A DNA stretch of 15,529 bases from Minisyncoccota bacterium (GCA_018061585.1 JAGOTU010000013.1:1-15529), one strand, 5' to 3'. Positions 6,799-12,482 are shown, counted from the stretch's first letter. Numbers and translations: made by a program. The notes: a model not told the origin generated them from the letters alone.

Positions 6799-7806
6799 AT
6801 GACAATGAATAGAACCACTATTAGTATCGGCCTCTTCATCCTCGCGACGGCAGCGCTCTTGACCTATTCTGCATTCTCAAACACATCATTGCTCTCCGGC
6901 GACCGTTTCGTCGAATCATACCGACAGACTACAGGTGCGGTATTGCTCGATGTGCGGACTCCCGGCGAGTTTGCAGAGGGACACCTCGATGGAGCGATCA
7001 ATATCAATCTCGAGAGCGCTTCGTTCAGATCTGAGATCGCAAAACTCGATAAGACAGTTCCGTATTTCGTGTACTGTCGTTCCGGCAGCAGGTCCGCACA
7101 GGCTACGGCGATCATGAGAATCGAAGGATTCGAAAGCATCACCGAACTGAGGGGTGGCATCATTTCCAATCAGGACAAACTAACGCTCGTGACCGGTTCG
7201 CCTGCGGAAACAGCGGAATATGTCGTCGATGCGAGCGACTTGGTAAACGGGGGTGCGCTCATTGCACAACTTGCCACATCTACATCGCTGAGCCAAGACG
7301 AGATCAAAGGACTCGTACAAATGCGCGAGGAGGAGAAGTTTGCTCACGATATATACACCGCGCTCGGATCGAAATGGGGGACAAAAATATTCTCAAACAT
7401 TGCGAAATCTGAATTGACCCATACAAACGCTGTAAAATCACTTCTTGAGCGTTATGCGATCCCCGATCCTGCTCTCGGAAATGCAGCCGGAGTGTTCGAA
7501 TCCTCCACGATCCAAAAACTGTACGATGAGCTGCTCGCCAAAGGGCTGCGCTCACGTGAGGATGCGCTATTAGTGGGCGCTACCGTGGAAGACCTTGATA
7601 TTCGTGATCTCGACGCCCTGATACAGGGGACCGACAAGCGGGATATTTTGATCACGTACCAAAATCTCCAGAAGGGGTCACGTAATCACCTGCGCGCGTT
7701 CGTAAAGAACCTGTCCTCTGTGGGATATCAGTATAGTCCGCAATACATCTCTCAGGCGGCGTTTTCCGCGATCACACGATCGTCACAGGAACGTGGTGGT
7801 ATGTAG
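6799..7806 (+). CDS. Membrane-anchored rhodanese fused to DUF2202 ferritin-like domain
   Basis: 335 residues in three parts. A hydrophobic N-terminal segment (about 7-26) is a signal anchor or signal peptide, so the rest is outside the cytoplasm. A rhodanese domain (about 32-135) has LLDVRTPGEFAEGHLDGA and the active-site loop YCRSGSRS with C93, which would carry a persulfide; the usual Trp of the C-terminal GG..W motif is missing. A DUF2202 domain (about 165-305) shows REEEKFAHDIY (176-186), SELTH (204-208) and GSRNHLRAF (293-301), whose Glu and His residues suggest a ferritin-like metal-binding helix bundle. The start is the ATG at 6799 or 6805. It follows the ArsR gene after 75 bases, with a half-operator ATTTGAA between, so the regulator probably controls it. 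I infer a role in detoxifying or transferring sulfane sulfur, possibly with a redox metal centre. Confidence 0.85.
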   Translation: MTMNRTTISIGLFILATAALLTYSAFSNTSLLSGDRFVESYRQTTGAVLLDVRTPGEFAEGHLDGAININLESASFRSEIAKLDKTVPYFVYCRSGSRSAQATAIMRIEGFESITELRGGIISNQDKLTLVTGSPAETAEYVVDASDLVNGGALIAQLATSTSLSQDEIKGLVQMREEEKFAHDIYTALGSKWGTKIFSNIAKSELTHTNAVKSLLERYAIPDPALGNAAGVFESSTIQKLYDELLAKGLRSREDALLVGATVEDLDIRDLDALIQGTDKRDILITYQNLQKGSRNHLRAFVKNLSSVGYQYSPQYISQAAFSAITRSSQERGGM

Positions 7807-7818
7807 AATTGTTTCTAC
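7803..7818 (+). repeat. Small hairpin at the end of the rhodanese gene
   Basis: GTAGAA and TTCTAC pair around a 4-base loop and overlap the stop codon. The following bases are not a T-run, so it is at most a weak 3'-end structure. The rest of 7819-7916 holds nothing I can support. Confidence 0.25.
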
Positions 7819-7916
7819 CTCATCCCTAACTGTCTTCTAGACCCTCGATAGTTACATCTTTGCGGCGTACCGGGAACACATTCGGGAGCCCCTCATGCAG
7901 GCGGTGCGCTAACTAC

Positions 7917-8015
7917 ATGGATAAAATTGTCGACGAACTAGCAAAGGGTAAAACAATAGAGAAAATAGTGCGTAAGCAGAAGGTCGGTTTGCTACAATAT
8001 TTCCATGGAAACTGA
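7917..8015 (+). CDS. Possible 32-aa ORF overlapping the AHSA1 gene start
   Basis: An ATG at 7917 opens a 32-codon frame (MDKIVDELAKGKTIEKIV and onward) that ends at 8015, eleven bases inside the next gene. It is rich in Lys and Glu and looks helical. No Shine-Dalgarno or promoter is seen and I recognise no family. It may be a chance frame; it also runs through the -10 box of the next gene. Confidence 0.2.
   Translation: MDKIVDELAKGKTIEKIVRKQKVGLLQYFHGN
7990..7998 (+). promoter_or_regulatory. Extended -10 promoter, predicted leaderless
   Basis: TGC followed by TACAAT (7993-7998) is an extended -10 box. Six bases separate it from the ATG at 8005, so the transcript should begin at the start codon. 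There is no Shine-Dalgarno. Confidence 0.6.
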
Positions 8016-8430
8016 ACTTGTTGTTACGCGAGTATTTGATGCCTCCCGCGAACTCGTGTGGAAAGCGTGGACCACGAGGGAGCTCATCGCTCAGTGGTTC
8101 GCTCCAGGGGTAGTTATGGACGTGCGCGAGCTTGATGTGCGACCCGGCGGCAAGTTCCGATTTGCAGATCCCGCTGACCCTGCCTCCGGCGAATATACGG
8201 GCACGTATATTACGGTCGAGCCCCTGCAAGAGCTTTCCTTCAATGTGATAGATTTTTCCATGACCGATGATCCTGCTGGAGTAGCAGCAGGATTCAAAAT
8301 AGTCTTCGAGGGCGCTGGCGATCATTGTCAGATAACGCTTACGTCTATGCCTCCTGAAAATTCGTACGACAAGAATACGTTCGATGCATGGACCGGGTGC
8401 TTTGATCGATTGGCAAAAGTTATACAGTAG
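8005..8430 (+). CDS. AHSA1-type SRPBCC domain protein
   Basis: 141-residue single-domain protein of the START/Bet v1 (SRPBCC) fold, AHSA1 branch. Supporting segments are VTRVFDASRELVWKAWT at 7-23, the WFAP turn at 31-34, the strand LDVRPGGKFRF at 43-53, and the C-terminal helix with DAWTGCFDRLAKVI at 127-140. Such proteins bind a hydrophobic ligand in a deep cleft; bacterial members have mostly unknown ligands, and the Hsp90-activator name comes from the eukaryotic homologue. In many bacteria the gene sits beside an ArsR regulator; here the nearest ArsR gene is 1.3 kb upstream, beyond the rhodanese gene. It is followed by a DUF1801 gene after a few bases, a common pairing in my memory of such loci. 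Confidence 0.85.
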   Translation: METELVVTRVFDASRELVWKAWTTRELIAQWFAPGVVMDVRELDVRPGGKFRFADPADPASGEYTGTYITVEPLQELSFNVIDFSMTDDPAGVAAGFKIVFEGAGDHCQITLTSMPPENSYDKNTFDAWTGCFDRLAKVIQ

Positions 8431-8435
8431 TGCCT

Positions 8436-8870
8436 ATGGCAGAAGTCAAAACAAAAGTGAACAAGGCAAGTGTAGCGAAATTCTTGGGCTCAATTAAGGA
8501 TGCACAGAAACGAGCAGACTGCACCGCTATTTCTAAGATGATGGAAAAGGCTGCGAAGTCCAAGCCGGAAATGTGGGGCGCATCCATAATAGGTTTCGGT
8601 CGCCGTACGCAGAAATACGCTAACGGCAAAACGGGTGAATGGATGACTATCGGATTTTCTCCGCGCAAACAAAACATTGCCCTCTACGGACTCAAGGTTA
8701 TTCAGGTAACCCACGCGGGTGTAATGGAGAAAAAGGGAGACAACGACTTTCTCTTAAAACTAGGCAAATACAAGGAAGGGGGCGGATGTCTGTATATCAA
8801 TAAGCTTTCAGACATCGACACAAAGCAGCTCGAGAGGATCATCGGTCTGGCAGTAAAGAGAAAAAAGTAA
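8436..8870 (+). CDS. DUF1801 domain protein
   Basis: 144 residues from the ATG at 8436. A GTG at 8430 overlaps the last base of the previous stop (TAGTG) and would add two residues; it is the coupled alternative. The sequence shows the DUF1801 pattern: an N-terminal helix VAKFLGSIKDAQKRADC, the segment WGASIIGFGRRTQKY (47-61), EWMTIGFSPRKQNIALYGL (67-85), and a C-terminal IDTKQLERIIGLAV. DUF1801 includes YdhG and an iron-chaperone-like fold related to frataxin by shape; no reaction is known. A -10-like TACAGT (8423-8428) lies seven bases before the ATG, so it could also be read independently. A second, diverged DUF1801 protein lies at 14127. Confidence 0.8.
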   Translation: MAEVKTKVNKASVAKFLGSIKDAQKRADCTAISKMMEKAAKSKPEMWGASIIGFGRRTQKYANGKTGEWMTIGFSPRKQNIALYGLKVIQVTHAGVMEKKGDNDFLLKLGKYKEGGGCLYINKLSDIDTKQLERIIGLAVKRKK

Positions 8871-8905
8871 GCGCGAACACTACTCAAACAAATGTGGCGA
8901 TGAAA

Positions 8906-8914
8906 TGGTAGTGT
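8906..8914 (+). promoter_or_regulatory. Extended -10 promoter, predicted leaderless
   Basis: TGG followed by TAGTGT (8909-8914) lies six bases before the ATG at 8921. The hexamer is a weak match to TATAAT, but the TGn extension and the exact spacing repeat what is seen at other genes in the window. Confidence 0.45.
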
Positions 8915-8920
8915 TTCCCC

Positions 8921-9178
8921 ATGCCGGAGGGAATAAAAAAGCCGAATAAGAAAGAAAGTATTGAGAGCATTGAGAGGCCTCCGCGTTATCGAACAATTGA
9001 TCGTGAGGTGATAGAACAACACGAGGACGGTGCTAAGACCGAGCGATGGGTCGAATGCAATGGCCTGACTCATAGGGGATCCGTTCAGAAGATCTCTCCA
9101 GGAGAAAAGGGTGAATTCGACTATGTTGAAGAGCTTTCGCGAACGGATCTGGGAGCGTGTACCGGCGGCCATTCTTAA
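8921..9178 (+). CDS. Hypothetical protein, 85 aa
   Basis: I do not recognise this protein. It is short, soluble and strongly charged, with a Lys/Glu/Pro-rich start (MPEGIKKPNKKESIESIERP) and a middle (about 25-70) with alternating polar and hydrophobic residues that could form a small beta domain. It has two cysteines, in VECNG and in GACTGG near the end. There is no membrane segment or signal peptide. The start is the ATG at 8921, six bases after a -10 box. The next gene follows after 54 bases and has its own Shine-Dalgarno. It could be coding or spurious; the promoter placement favours coding. Confidence 0.5.
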   Translation: MPEGIKKPNKKESIESIERPPRYRTIDREVIEQHEDGAKTERWVECNGLTHRGSVQKISPGEKGEFDYVEELSRTDLGACTGGHS

Positions 9179-9232
9179 GAGTCGAAAAGTCGTGTAGTGT
9201 TTCTTGTAGATTCATAGATACGGGAGCAAAAC

Positions 9233-9694
9233 ATGGGCAACGGCCCTATTCGCGCAGTGATTGGGGTAAGCCACCGTGCATCCGAGGGTGGCCAGGAGAC
9301 CTTCTACATAAGGCGATCCGACCACATGGAAAACTATCCGGGTGTCTGGAGTCTTCCTTCGATCCAGTATGAACCGGCCGAACTCCCGGATCCATTCGAT
9401 CTCGACGCTGCGTCCCGGATCTTTGCGCGTATGTCAGCGGAGCGATTCGGTAGTGCGACAATTCGAGTCGAAGAGTGGTTGACCGCGGGGAGGTCGGACG
9501 AAAATCCGATGCAACGCATGGTGGAGCTTGTGCTCTATCGGATATCGATCGATGGAGCCTTGGCACTCAATCCGCGCTACTACACTGACTGCGGGTGGCT
9601 CAAGCGACCGGACTTCAAGATCCGTACCATGCTTACGCCACTCCCGTGCGGACTCTGTACTCGACTCTGGGAAGCGCATGAGGATTCGCTGTGA
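9233..9694 (+). CDS. Nudix-fold protein with a degenerate Nudix box
   Basis: 153 residues from the ATG at 9233, with GGGAG six bases upstream as Shine-Dalgarno. The N-terminal half reads like a Nudix hydrolase: GVSHRASEGGQETFYIRRS (11-29) then NYPGVWSLPS (34-43), matching the strand-turn that leads into a Nudix box. The box itself (GX5EX7REUXEEXGU) is not there; the region 45-75 reads PAELPDPFDLDAASRIFARM and lacks the paired catalytic glutamates. So it is probably a binding or regulatory relative, or an enzyme with a different active site. Three cysteines lie in the C-terminal part (C120, C140, C142), the last two as CGLC. An intrinsic terminator follows directly. Confidence 0.6.
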   Translation: MGNGPIRAVIGVSHRASEGGQETFYIRRSDHMENYPGVWSLPSIQYEPAELPDPFDLDAASRIFARMSAERFGSATIRVEEWLTAGRSDENPMQRMVELVLYRISIDGALALNPRYYTDCGWLKRPDFKIRTMLTPLPCGLCTRLWEAHEDSL

Positions 9695-9707
9695 TCCTCT
9701 ACGTTCG

Positions 9708-9732
9708 AGCCGCCTCGCGAAGGCGGCTTTTT
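9708..9732 (+). terminator. Intrinsic terminator
   Basis: AGCCGCCT (9708-9715) and AGGCGGCT (9721-9728) form an 8-bp GC-rich stem with a 5-base loop, followed by TTTT. It ends transcription of the Nudix-fold gene thirteen bases after its stop. The next gene's -10 box starts within the T-run, so the two elements are packed together. Confidence 0.85.
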
Positions 9733-9740
9733 GTTACACT
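9732..9740 (+). promoter_or_regulatory. Extended -10 promoter for the VanZ-like gene
   Basis: TGT followed by TACACT (9735-9740) gives a predicted start at about 9747, a leader of about six bases before the ATG at 9753. It directly abuts the terminator of the preceding gene. Confidence 0.45.
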
Positions 9741-9752
9741 TCTTCCTACCGT

Positions 9753-10688
9753 ATGTATAAACGTCTGGTCGCGGCACTCATACTCCTCGCGTATATCGCT
9801 ATCCTGCTGAAGGTGATGGTCTTCAAGGATATGCCGATGGTCACGATCGGGCACATAATGCTGAATTTCGGAGGGATCGATGCAGGACATCCGGCCAACT
9901 TTGTTCCGTTCAAGACGATCATTCCGTACCTGTTCGGCTTCAAAGGATTGGTCATCGCGGGCATCAACCTCGTCGGTAATATTGCTTTGCTCGTCCCGGT
10001 AGGATTTATCGTGCCGCTTATTTATAGAGGTCTTACCCGGAAGACGTTGCTCGTGCTCGCCGTGGCCTCCGGCTTGATCATCGAGATCCTGCAAGTGATC
10101 CTGCGTGTCGGCATGTTCGATATCGACGATGTGTTACTGAATGCTCTCGGTGTATTGATCGGCTACTTGGCACACAGTATTTATGCAAAGCTAATGGCAT
10201 CTAAATATAAGTTGATCACAATAGCTGCGATCGTCGTGATCCTAGCCCCCGTGGCGTATGCAATCGTTGTGTATCCGAAAGTGCGACTTTCTGCGGCTCC
10301 CCAGAATGTTCTGCGCGGTAGTCAGTCAGATCAGGCCGCGTCGTTTACCTGGAAGTACGCGCCGCATGGATCGCTCATGAATATGGACGGTATCGCACAA
10401 ACGAATGTCTATCTTGTGGCAACGTACTCCAATGGTAGCAGCGAACGGCGGCTCATCGATACAGTACCAATGGGCTGTAATGATCTTCCTGAAAAGGAGA
10501 TCGACAGTATCCCGAATTCCTCCGTCGCGCAGTGTTACGGCGCCGGCGCCGGATATCGATACAAAGTGACGATGGGTGAAGGGTTGTATCTGGTGCAGCG
10601 CAAAGCATTTGAAGAGGCGTTGCCGAACCAAAAGTCGACAGTGCATGAATATGAGACGGTTGCAGAGTTCGCTATATCCGCAGAGTGA
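9753..10688 (+). CDS. VanZ-like membrane protein with C-terminal extracytoplasmic domain
   Basis: 311 residues from the ATG at 9753; the longer open frame upstream crosses the preceding gene and its terminator and is not used. The VanZ-like domain covers about 1-150 with helices at 5-20, 68-92, 97-114 and 125-145, and the hallmark segments NFVPFKTIIPY (48-58), NLVGNIALLVPVGF (71-84) and FDIDDVLLNALGVLIGY. A further helix at about 155-172 leads to a domain of about 135 residues (175-311), which is extra compared with plain VanZ proteins of 150-180 residues. That domain has few cysteines (MGCND, AQCYG, which could pair) and looks beta-rich. VanZ in Enterococcus gives low-level teicoplanin resistance; most homologues have no known role. 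No van genes are nearby. Confidence 0.8.
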   Translation: MYKRLVAALILLAYIAILLKVMVFKDMPMVTIGHIMLNFGGIDAGHPANFVPFKTIIPYLFGFKGLVIAGINLVGNIALLVPVGFIVPLIYRGLTRKTLLVLAVASGLIIEILQVILRVGMFDIDDVLLNALGVLIGYLAHSIYAKLMASKYKLITIAAIVVILAPVAYAIVVYPKVRLSAAPQNVLRGSQSDQAASFTWKYAPHGSLMNMDGIAQTNVYLVATYSNGSSERRLIDTVPMGCNDLPEKEIDSIPNSSVAQCYGAGAGYRYKVTMGEGLYLVQRKAFEEALPNQKSTVHEYETVAEFAISAE

Positions 10689-10703
10689 CATACTGCCGGG
10701 TTT

Positions 10704-10712
10704 TGTTACAGT
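10704..10712 (+). promoter_or_regulatory. Extended -10 promoter
   Basis: TGT followed by TACAGT (10707-10712) predicts a start near 10719 and a leader of about 21 bases that carries the strong Shine-Dalgarno of the next gene. Confidence 0.4.
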
Positions 10713-10739
10713 TGCCCCGGTACATGAAGGAGGTCGGAA

Positions 10740-11102
10740 ATGTTTGCAGAAAAAATAGTGTGGAAGCTCGCTAAACGACCGACACCCCAGCAAGTTCGGG
10801 AGTATATCGAAGGGTATCTTGGAGGCGCGGGCACCATCGAGTCGCGTGGTGACAAGATCGTGATAACGCTGCCGGGTACACCGAGCGTCCTCGCGTACGA
10901 CACCCGGGAGTTCTATCGAAACCTCGGCGGTGACACTGTTCGGGAGATTGAAGTCGTTCTCCGCGGCGAGTGCGAGCTGATCGTTCAGCGATCCGTTCAA
11001 GACAGCTTATCGCGAGCTGTGCAGAGCGGGCTCTCGTCCATGTTCTACGGATTGCAGGGGTACGAGGACCAGGAGAAGGAACGGGCCGAAGCTGAGAGCT
11101 GA
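10740..11102 (+). CDS. Hypothetical protein, 120 aa
   Basis: I do not recognise this protein. It is soluble, with an N-terminal helix (PTPQQVREYIEGYL, 14-27), a beta region (ESRGDKIVITLPG, 34-46), a helix around YDTREFYRNLGGDTV, a strand pair REIEVVLRGECELIVQ, and a charged C-terminal tail rich in Glu, Lys and Gln. It has one cysteine and no membrane segment. Its ATG follows AAGGAGGT (10727-10734) at five-base spacing, by far the best Shine-Dalgarno in the window, which suggests efficient translation from a leadered mRNA. The gene runs up to the promoter of the T-box-like leader. Confidence 0.65.
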   Translation: MFAEKIVWKLAKRPTPQQVREYIEGYLGGAGTIESRGDKIVITLPGTPSVLAYDTREFYRNLGGDTVREIEVVLRGECELIVQRSVQDSLSRAVQSGLSSMFYGLQGYEDQEKERAEAES

Positions 11103-11105
11103 TGT

Positions 11106-11133
11106 TTGCCATTGACCTCCTTCGTGCTTAAAT
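11106..11133 (+). promoter_or_regulatory. Promoter of the T-box-like leader
   Basis: TTGCCA (11106-11111), a 16-base spacer and TTAAAT (11128-11133) preceded by TGC form an extended -10 promoter. Transcription should start at about 11140, the first base of the closing helix of the folded leader. Confidence 0.5.
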
Positions 11134-11139
11134 TGTGAC

Positions 11140-11323
11140 GGTCCGGACATACGTGTGAACGGCGTGGAACTTCCGACGGTGCGTCGGTTGGTGAGTGCGC
11201 GGCCCCAACCTAGGGGCAACGATTCTTCACGTATTTTGGAAAACTCGGGGTGGTACCGCCTCTGATAGTTTCCGAGTAGTCCGGATCATTTTTTGCCGCC
11301 CGTTCGAGGCGGCATTTTCTTTT
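11140..11323 (+). promoter_or_regulatory. T-box-like structured leader RNA
   Basis: A T-box riboswitch binds a specific tRNA and lets transcription pass when it is uncharged. Here GGGTGGTACCGC (11248-11259) matches the T-box consensus closely. It sits in a stem whose outer arms are ACTCGG (11243-11248) and CCGAGT (11272-11277), with the TGGTACC bulge where the tRNA acceptor end would pair (UGGU with ACCA). Upstream, 11149-11155 pairs with 11228-11234 to close an 86-base domain that could be stem I; it holds the hairpin CCGAC/GTCGG (11173-11187) and two mutually exclusive stems, 11186-11191 with 11205-11210, or 11202-11206 with 11213-11217. An outer helix pairs 11140-11148 with 11279-11287. 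A terminator follows. I could not identify a specifier codon, and the inner antiterminator helix is weak. The downstream gene is a GNAT enzyme, an unusual T-box target. Confidence 0.6.
11294..11323 (+). terminator. Intrinsic terminator inside the leader
   Basis: TGCCGCC (11294-11300) and GGCGGCA (11308-11314) form a 7-bp stem with a 7-base loop, followed by TTTTCTTTT. The 5' arm CCGCC is repeated inside the T-box element (11256-11260), and GGTGG of that element could pair with the 5' arm, so the two structures can compete as in a transcriptional switch. A second run of six T (11289-11294) follows the outer helix of the leader and may act as an earlier stop. Confidence 0.75.
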
Positions 11324-11347
11324 GGTATTGAAGTTCGGCGGAGTATA

Positions 11348-11353
11348 TATAAT
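11348..11353 (+). promoter_or_regulatory. Consensus -10 box before the GNAT gene
   Basis: A perfect TATAAT lies after the terminator and ten bases before the ATG at 11364. If used, it gives a transcript with only a few leader bases and bypasses the T-box-like leader. The nearest -35-like TTGAAG is only 14 bases away, so its strength is uncertain. Confidence 0.45.
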
Positions 11354-11363
11354 GAGAGTACCT

Positions 11364-11888
11364 ATGCATATACAGATAGAAGAAACTCGCCCGGAACACG
11401 TAGAGCAGGCACAAGAAGTGTTCTATCAGACTTGGCTCCATACATATCCGAATGAGGCCGCTGGCATAACCGTTGATGACATTGAAGATCGCTGGAAGGA
11501 TCGGAATTCTGCGGAGCGTTTGGAAAGACGTCGAAGCGAACTATTGAAAGCAGATCCAAACCAAAAATATCTGGTCGCGATAGACGGAAAGAAGGTCGTC
11601 GGAGTCTGTGTAGCCACAAAGTCTGCCGAGCTGAATAAGCTGAATGCGATATATGTTTTACCCGAATACCAGGGAGCAGGTATCGGGACGATGTTGTGGA
11701 ATGAGGTTCGGACATTCTTCGATCCTTCGCTACCGGTGACAGTGGGTGTGGCTACCTACAATACAAGTGCGATACAATTTTATGAGAAGCTCGGATTTAC
11801 AGACACCGGGCGTCGATATTCTGATGAGCGGTTTAAGATGAATAGCGGAGCCATGATACCGGAAATGGAGATGGTTCTGCGAATCTAA
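11364..11888 (+). CDS. GNAT family N-acetyltransferase
   Basis: 174-residue GNAT enzyme that would use acetyl-CoA to acetylate an amine; the substrate is unknown. Motif A is clear: LNAIYVLPEYQGAGIGTMLW, with the acetyl-CoA pyrophosphate loop QGAGIG. The later segment NTSAIQFYEKLGFTDTGRRY is the typical motif B with the Tyr that often acts as general acid. The ATG at 11364 is preferred because the ATG at 11352 overlaps the -10 box; earlier in-frame starts lie in the terminator. What makes it notable is its leader: a T-box-like element and terminator lie directly upstream, which would tie the enzyme to tRNA charging. Neighbours share no obvious pathway. Confidence 0.85.
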   Translation: MHIQIEETRPEHVEQAQEVFYQTWLHTYPNEAAGITVDDIEDRWKDRNSAERLERRRSELLKADPNQKYLVAIDGKKVVGVCVATKSAELNKLNAIYVLPEYQGAGIGTMLWNEVRTFFDPSLPVTVGVATYNTSAIQFYEKLGFTDTGRRYSDERFKMNSGAMIPEMEMVLRI

Positions 11889-11897
11889 TTTATAGGT

Positions 11898-12029
11898 ATG
11901 CGACGACTCCGGATCAGCTTTCATTTCCTCTGGTACGACTTTTGGATCGGGGCATTCTACGATCGGGATAAGAAAGTGCTGTATGTCTGCCCGTTACCGA
12001 TGTGTGTCATAAAAATTTGGAGGATCTGA
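11898..12029 (+). CDS. Small aromatic-rich protein, 43 aa
   Basis: The ATG at 11898 opens a 43-codon frame that ends at a TGA (12027-12029), nine bases after the GNAT stop. The peptide is basic at the start (MRRLRISFHFLWYDFWIG) and continues with AFYDRDKKVLYVCPLPMCVI. The pattern WYDFWIG...YDR..KVLYVCPLP looks designed, not random: it matches small conserved proteins I recall from phages and candidate-phyla bacteria, without known function. It has two cysteines (C31, C36) and many aromatics and could lie at the membrane surface. A -10-like TAATTT (11886-11891) lies six bases before the ATG, as at other genes here. Confidence 0.55.
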   Translation: MRRLRISFHFLWYDFWIGAFYDRDKKVLYVCPLPMCVIKIWRI

Positions 12030-12170
12030 GGGTGTCGCAAAAGTGATCTGGGCATATTCAACGGCTTTAATAGGGAGCAAAAAGAGCGATACTCCATGTG
12101 TACCAGATAAAATCCGATGACTAACAGAAACTACCTTGATCAGCATCACGCTTACAAGTAGCGAGAACAA
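12030..12170. other. Intergenic stretch with no supported feature
   Basis: Between the 43-aa ORF and the convergent PhnA-domain gene I see no open frame with a credible start, no repeat and no RNA fold I can support. Confidence 0.5.
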
Positions 12171-12190
12171 AGCGTAATTCGGTGAACGCT
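12171..12190 (-). terminator. Possible weak terminator of the PhnA-domain gene
   Basis: Read on the minus strand, AGCGT and ACGCT form a 5-bp stem with a 10-base loop that starts at the stop codon, followed by TTTGTTCT. The stem is short and the loop large, so function is doubtful. Confidence 0.3.
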
Positions 12191-12428
12191 ACGCCTTCTT
12201 TACAAATTCCGTTTTGAGCACAAGTCCGCGGACACTCTCGACGGTACCCTCTATCTCATGAGGGGAATCGGTCAGACGGATATTCTTGACCTTCGTACCT
12301 TTCTTCAAAGTGACAGAACTGCCTTTGACCTTGAGGTCTTTGATTACGAGCACGGCGTCGCCGTTTTGCAGCACATTGCCATTACTATCCGTTGTCTGTT
12401 CGGTCTCATTCTGTTCAGATTCATCCAT
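12189..12428 (-). CDS. PhnA-domain (YjdM-like) protein without zinc ribbon
   Basis: 79 residues. The C-terminal PhnA/YjdM domain is complete: DSNGNVLQNGDAVLVIKDLKV, then KGSSVTLKKGTKVKNIRL and the family ending LKTEFVKKA. E. coli YjdM has about 110 residues with a zinc-ribbon domain in front; here only a short acidic leader (MDESEQNETEQTT) precedes the domain. Despite the old name, a role in phosphonate use has not been shown for this family. The start is the ATG at 12428, with AGGA nine bases upstream; a GTG at 12452 would add eight residues. It is divergent from the HD-like gene at 12502. Confidence 0.85.
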   Translation of the reverse strand: MDESEQNETEQTTDSNGNVLQNGDAVLVIKDLKVKGSSVTLKKGTKVKNIRLTDSPHEIEGTVESVRGLVLKTEFVKKA

Positions 12429-12473
12429 GGTGATGTGTCCTATTCGATACACTACTTAATGAGTCATACTATA

Positions 12474-12482
12474 TGTTACATT
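12474..12482 (+). promoter_or_regulatory. Extended -10-like promoter of the HD-like gene
   Basis: TGT followed by TACATT (12477-12482) predicts a start near 12489, 13 bases before the ATG at 12502. No Shine-Dalgarno is seen. Confidence 0.3.

Noticed and set aside
7803..7818. An intrinsic terminator after the rhodanese gene.
   Set aside because: The stem is short, AT-rich and lacks a following T-run.
9528..9752. An upstream extension of the VanZ-like frame.
   Set aside because: It overlaps the previous gene in another frame and crosses an intrinsic terminator; the ATG at 9753 follows a -10 box and begins a proper membrane helix.
10326..11000. A 224-codon open frame on the minus strand across the VanZ C-terminus and the 120-aa gene.
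   Set aside because: It spans two plus-strand genes with better start signals and family evidence, and its translation shows no domain pattern.
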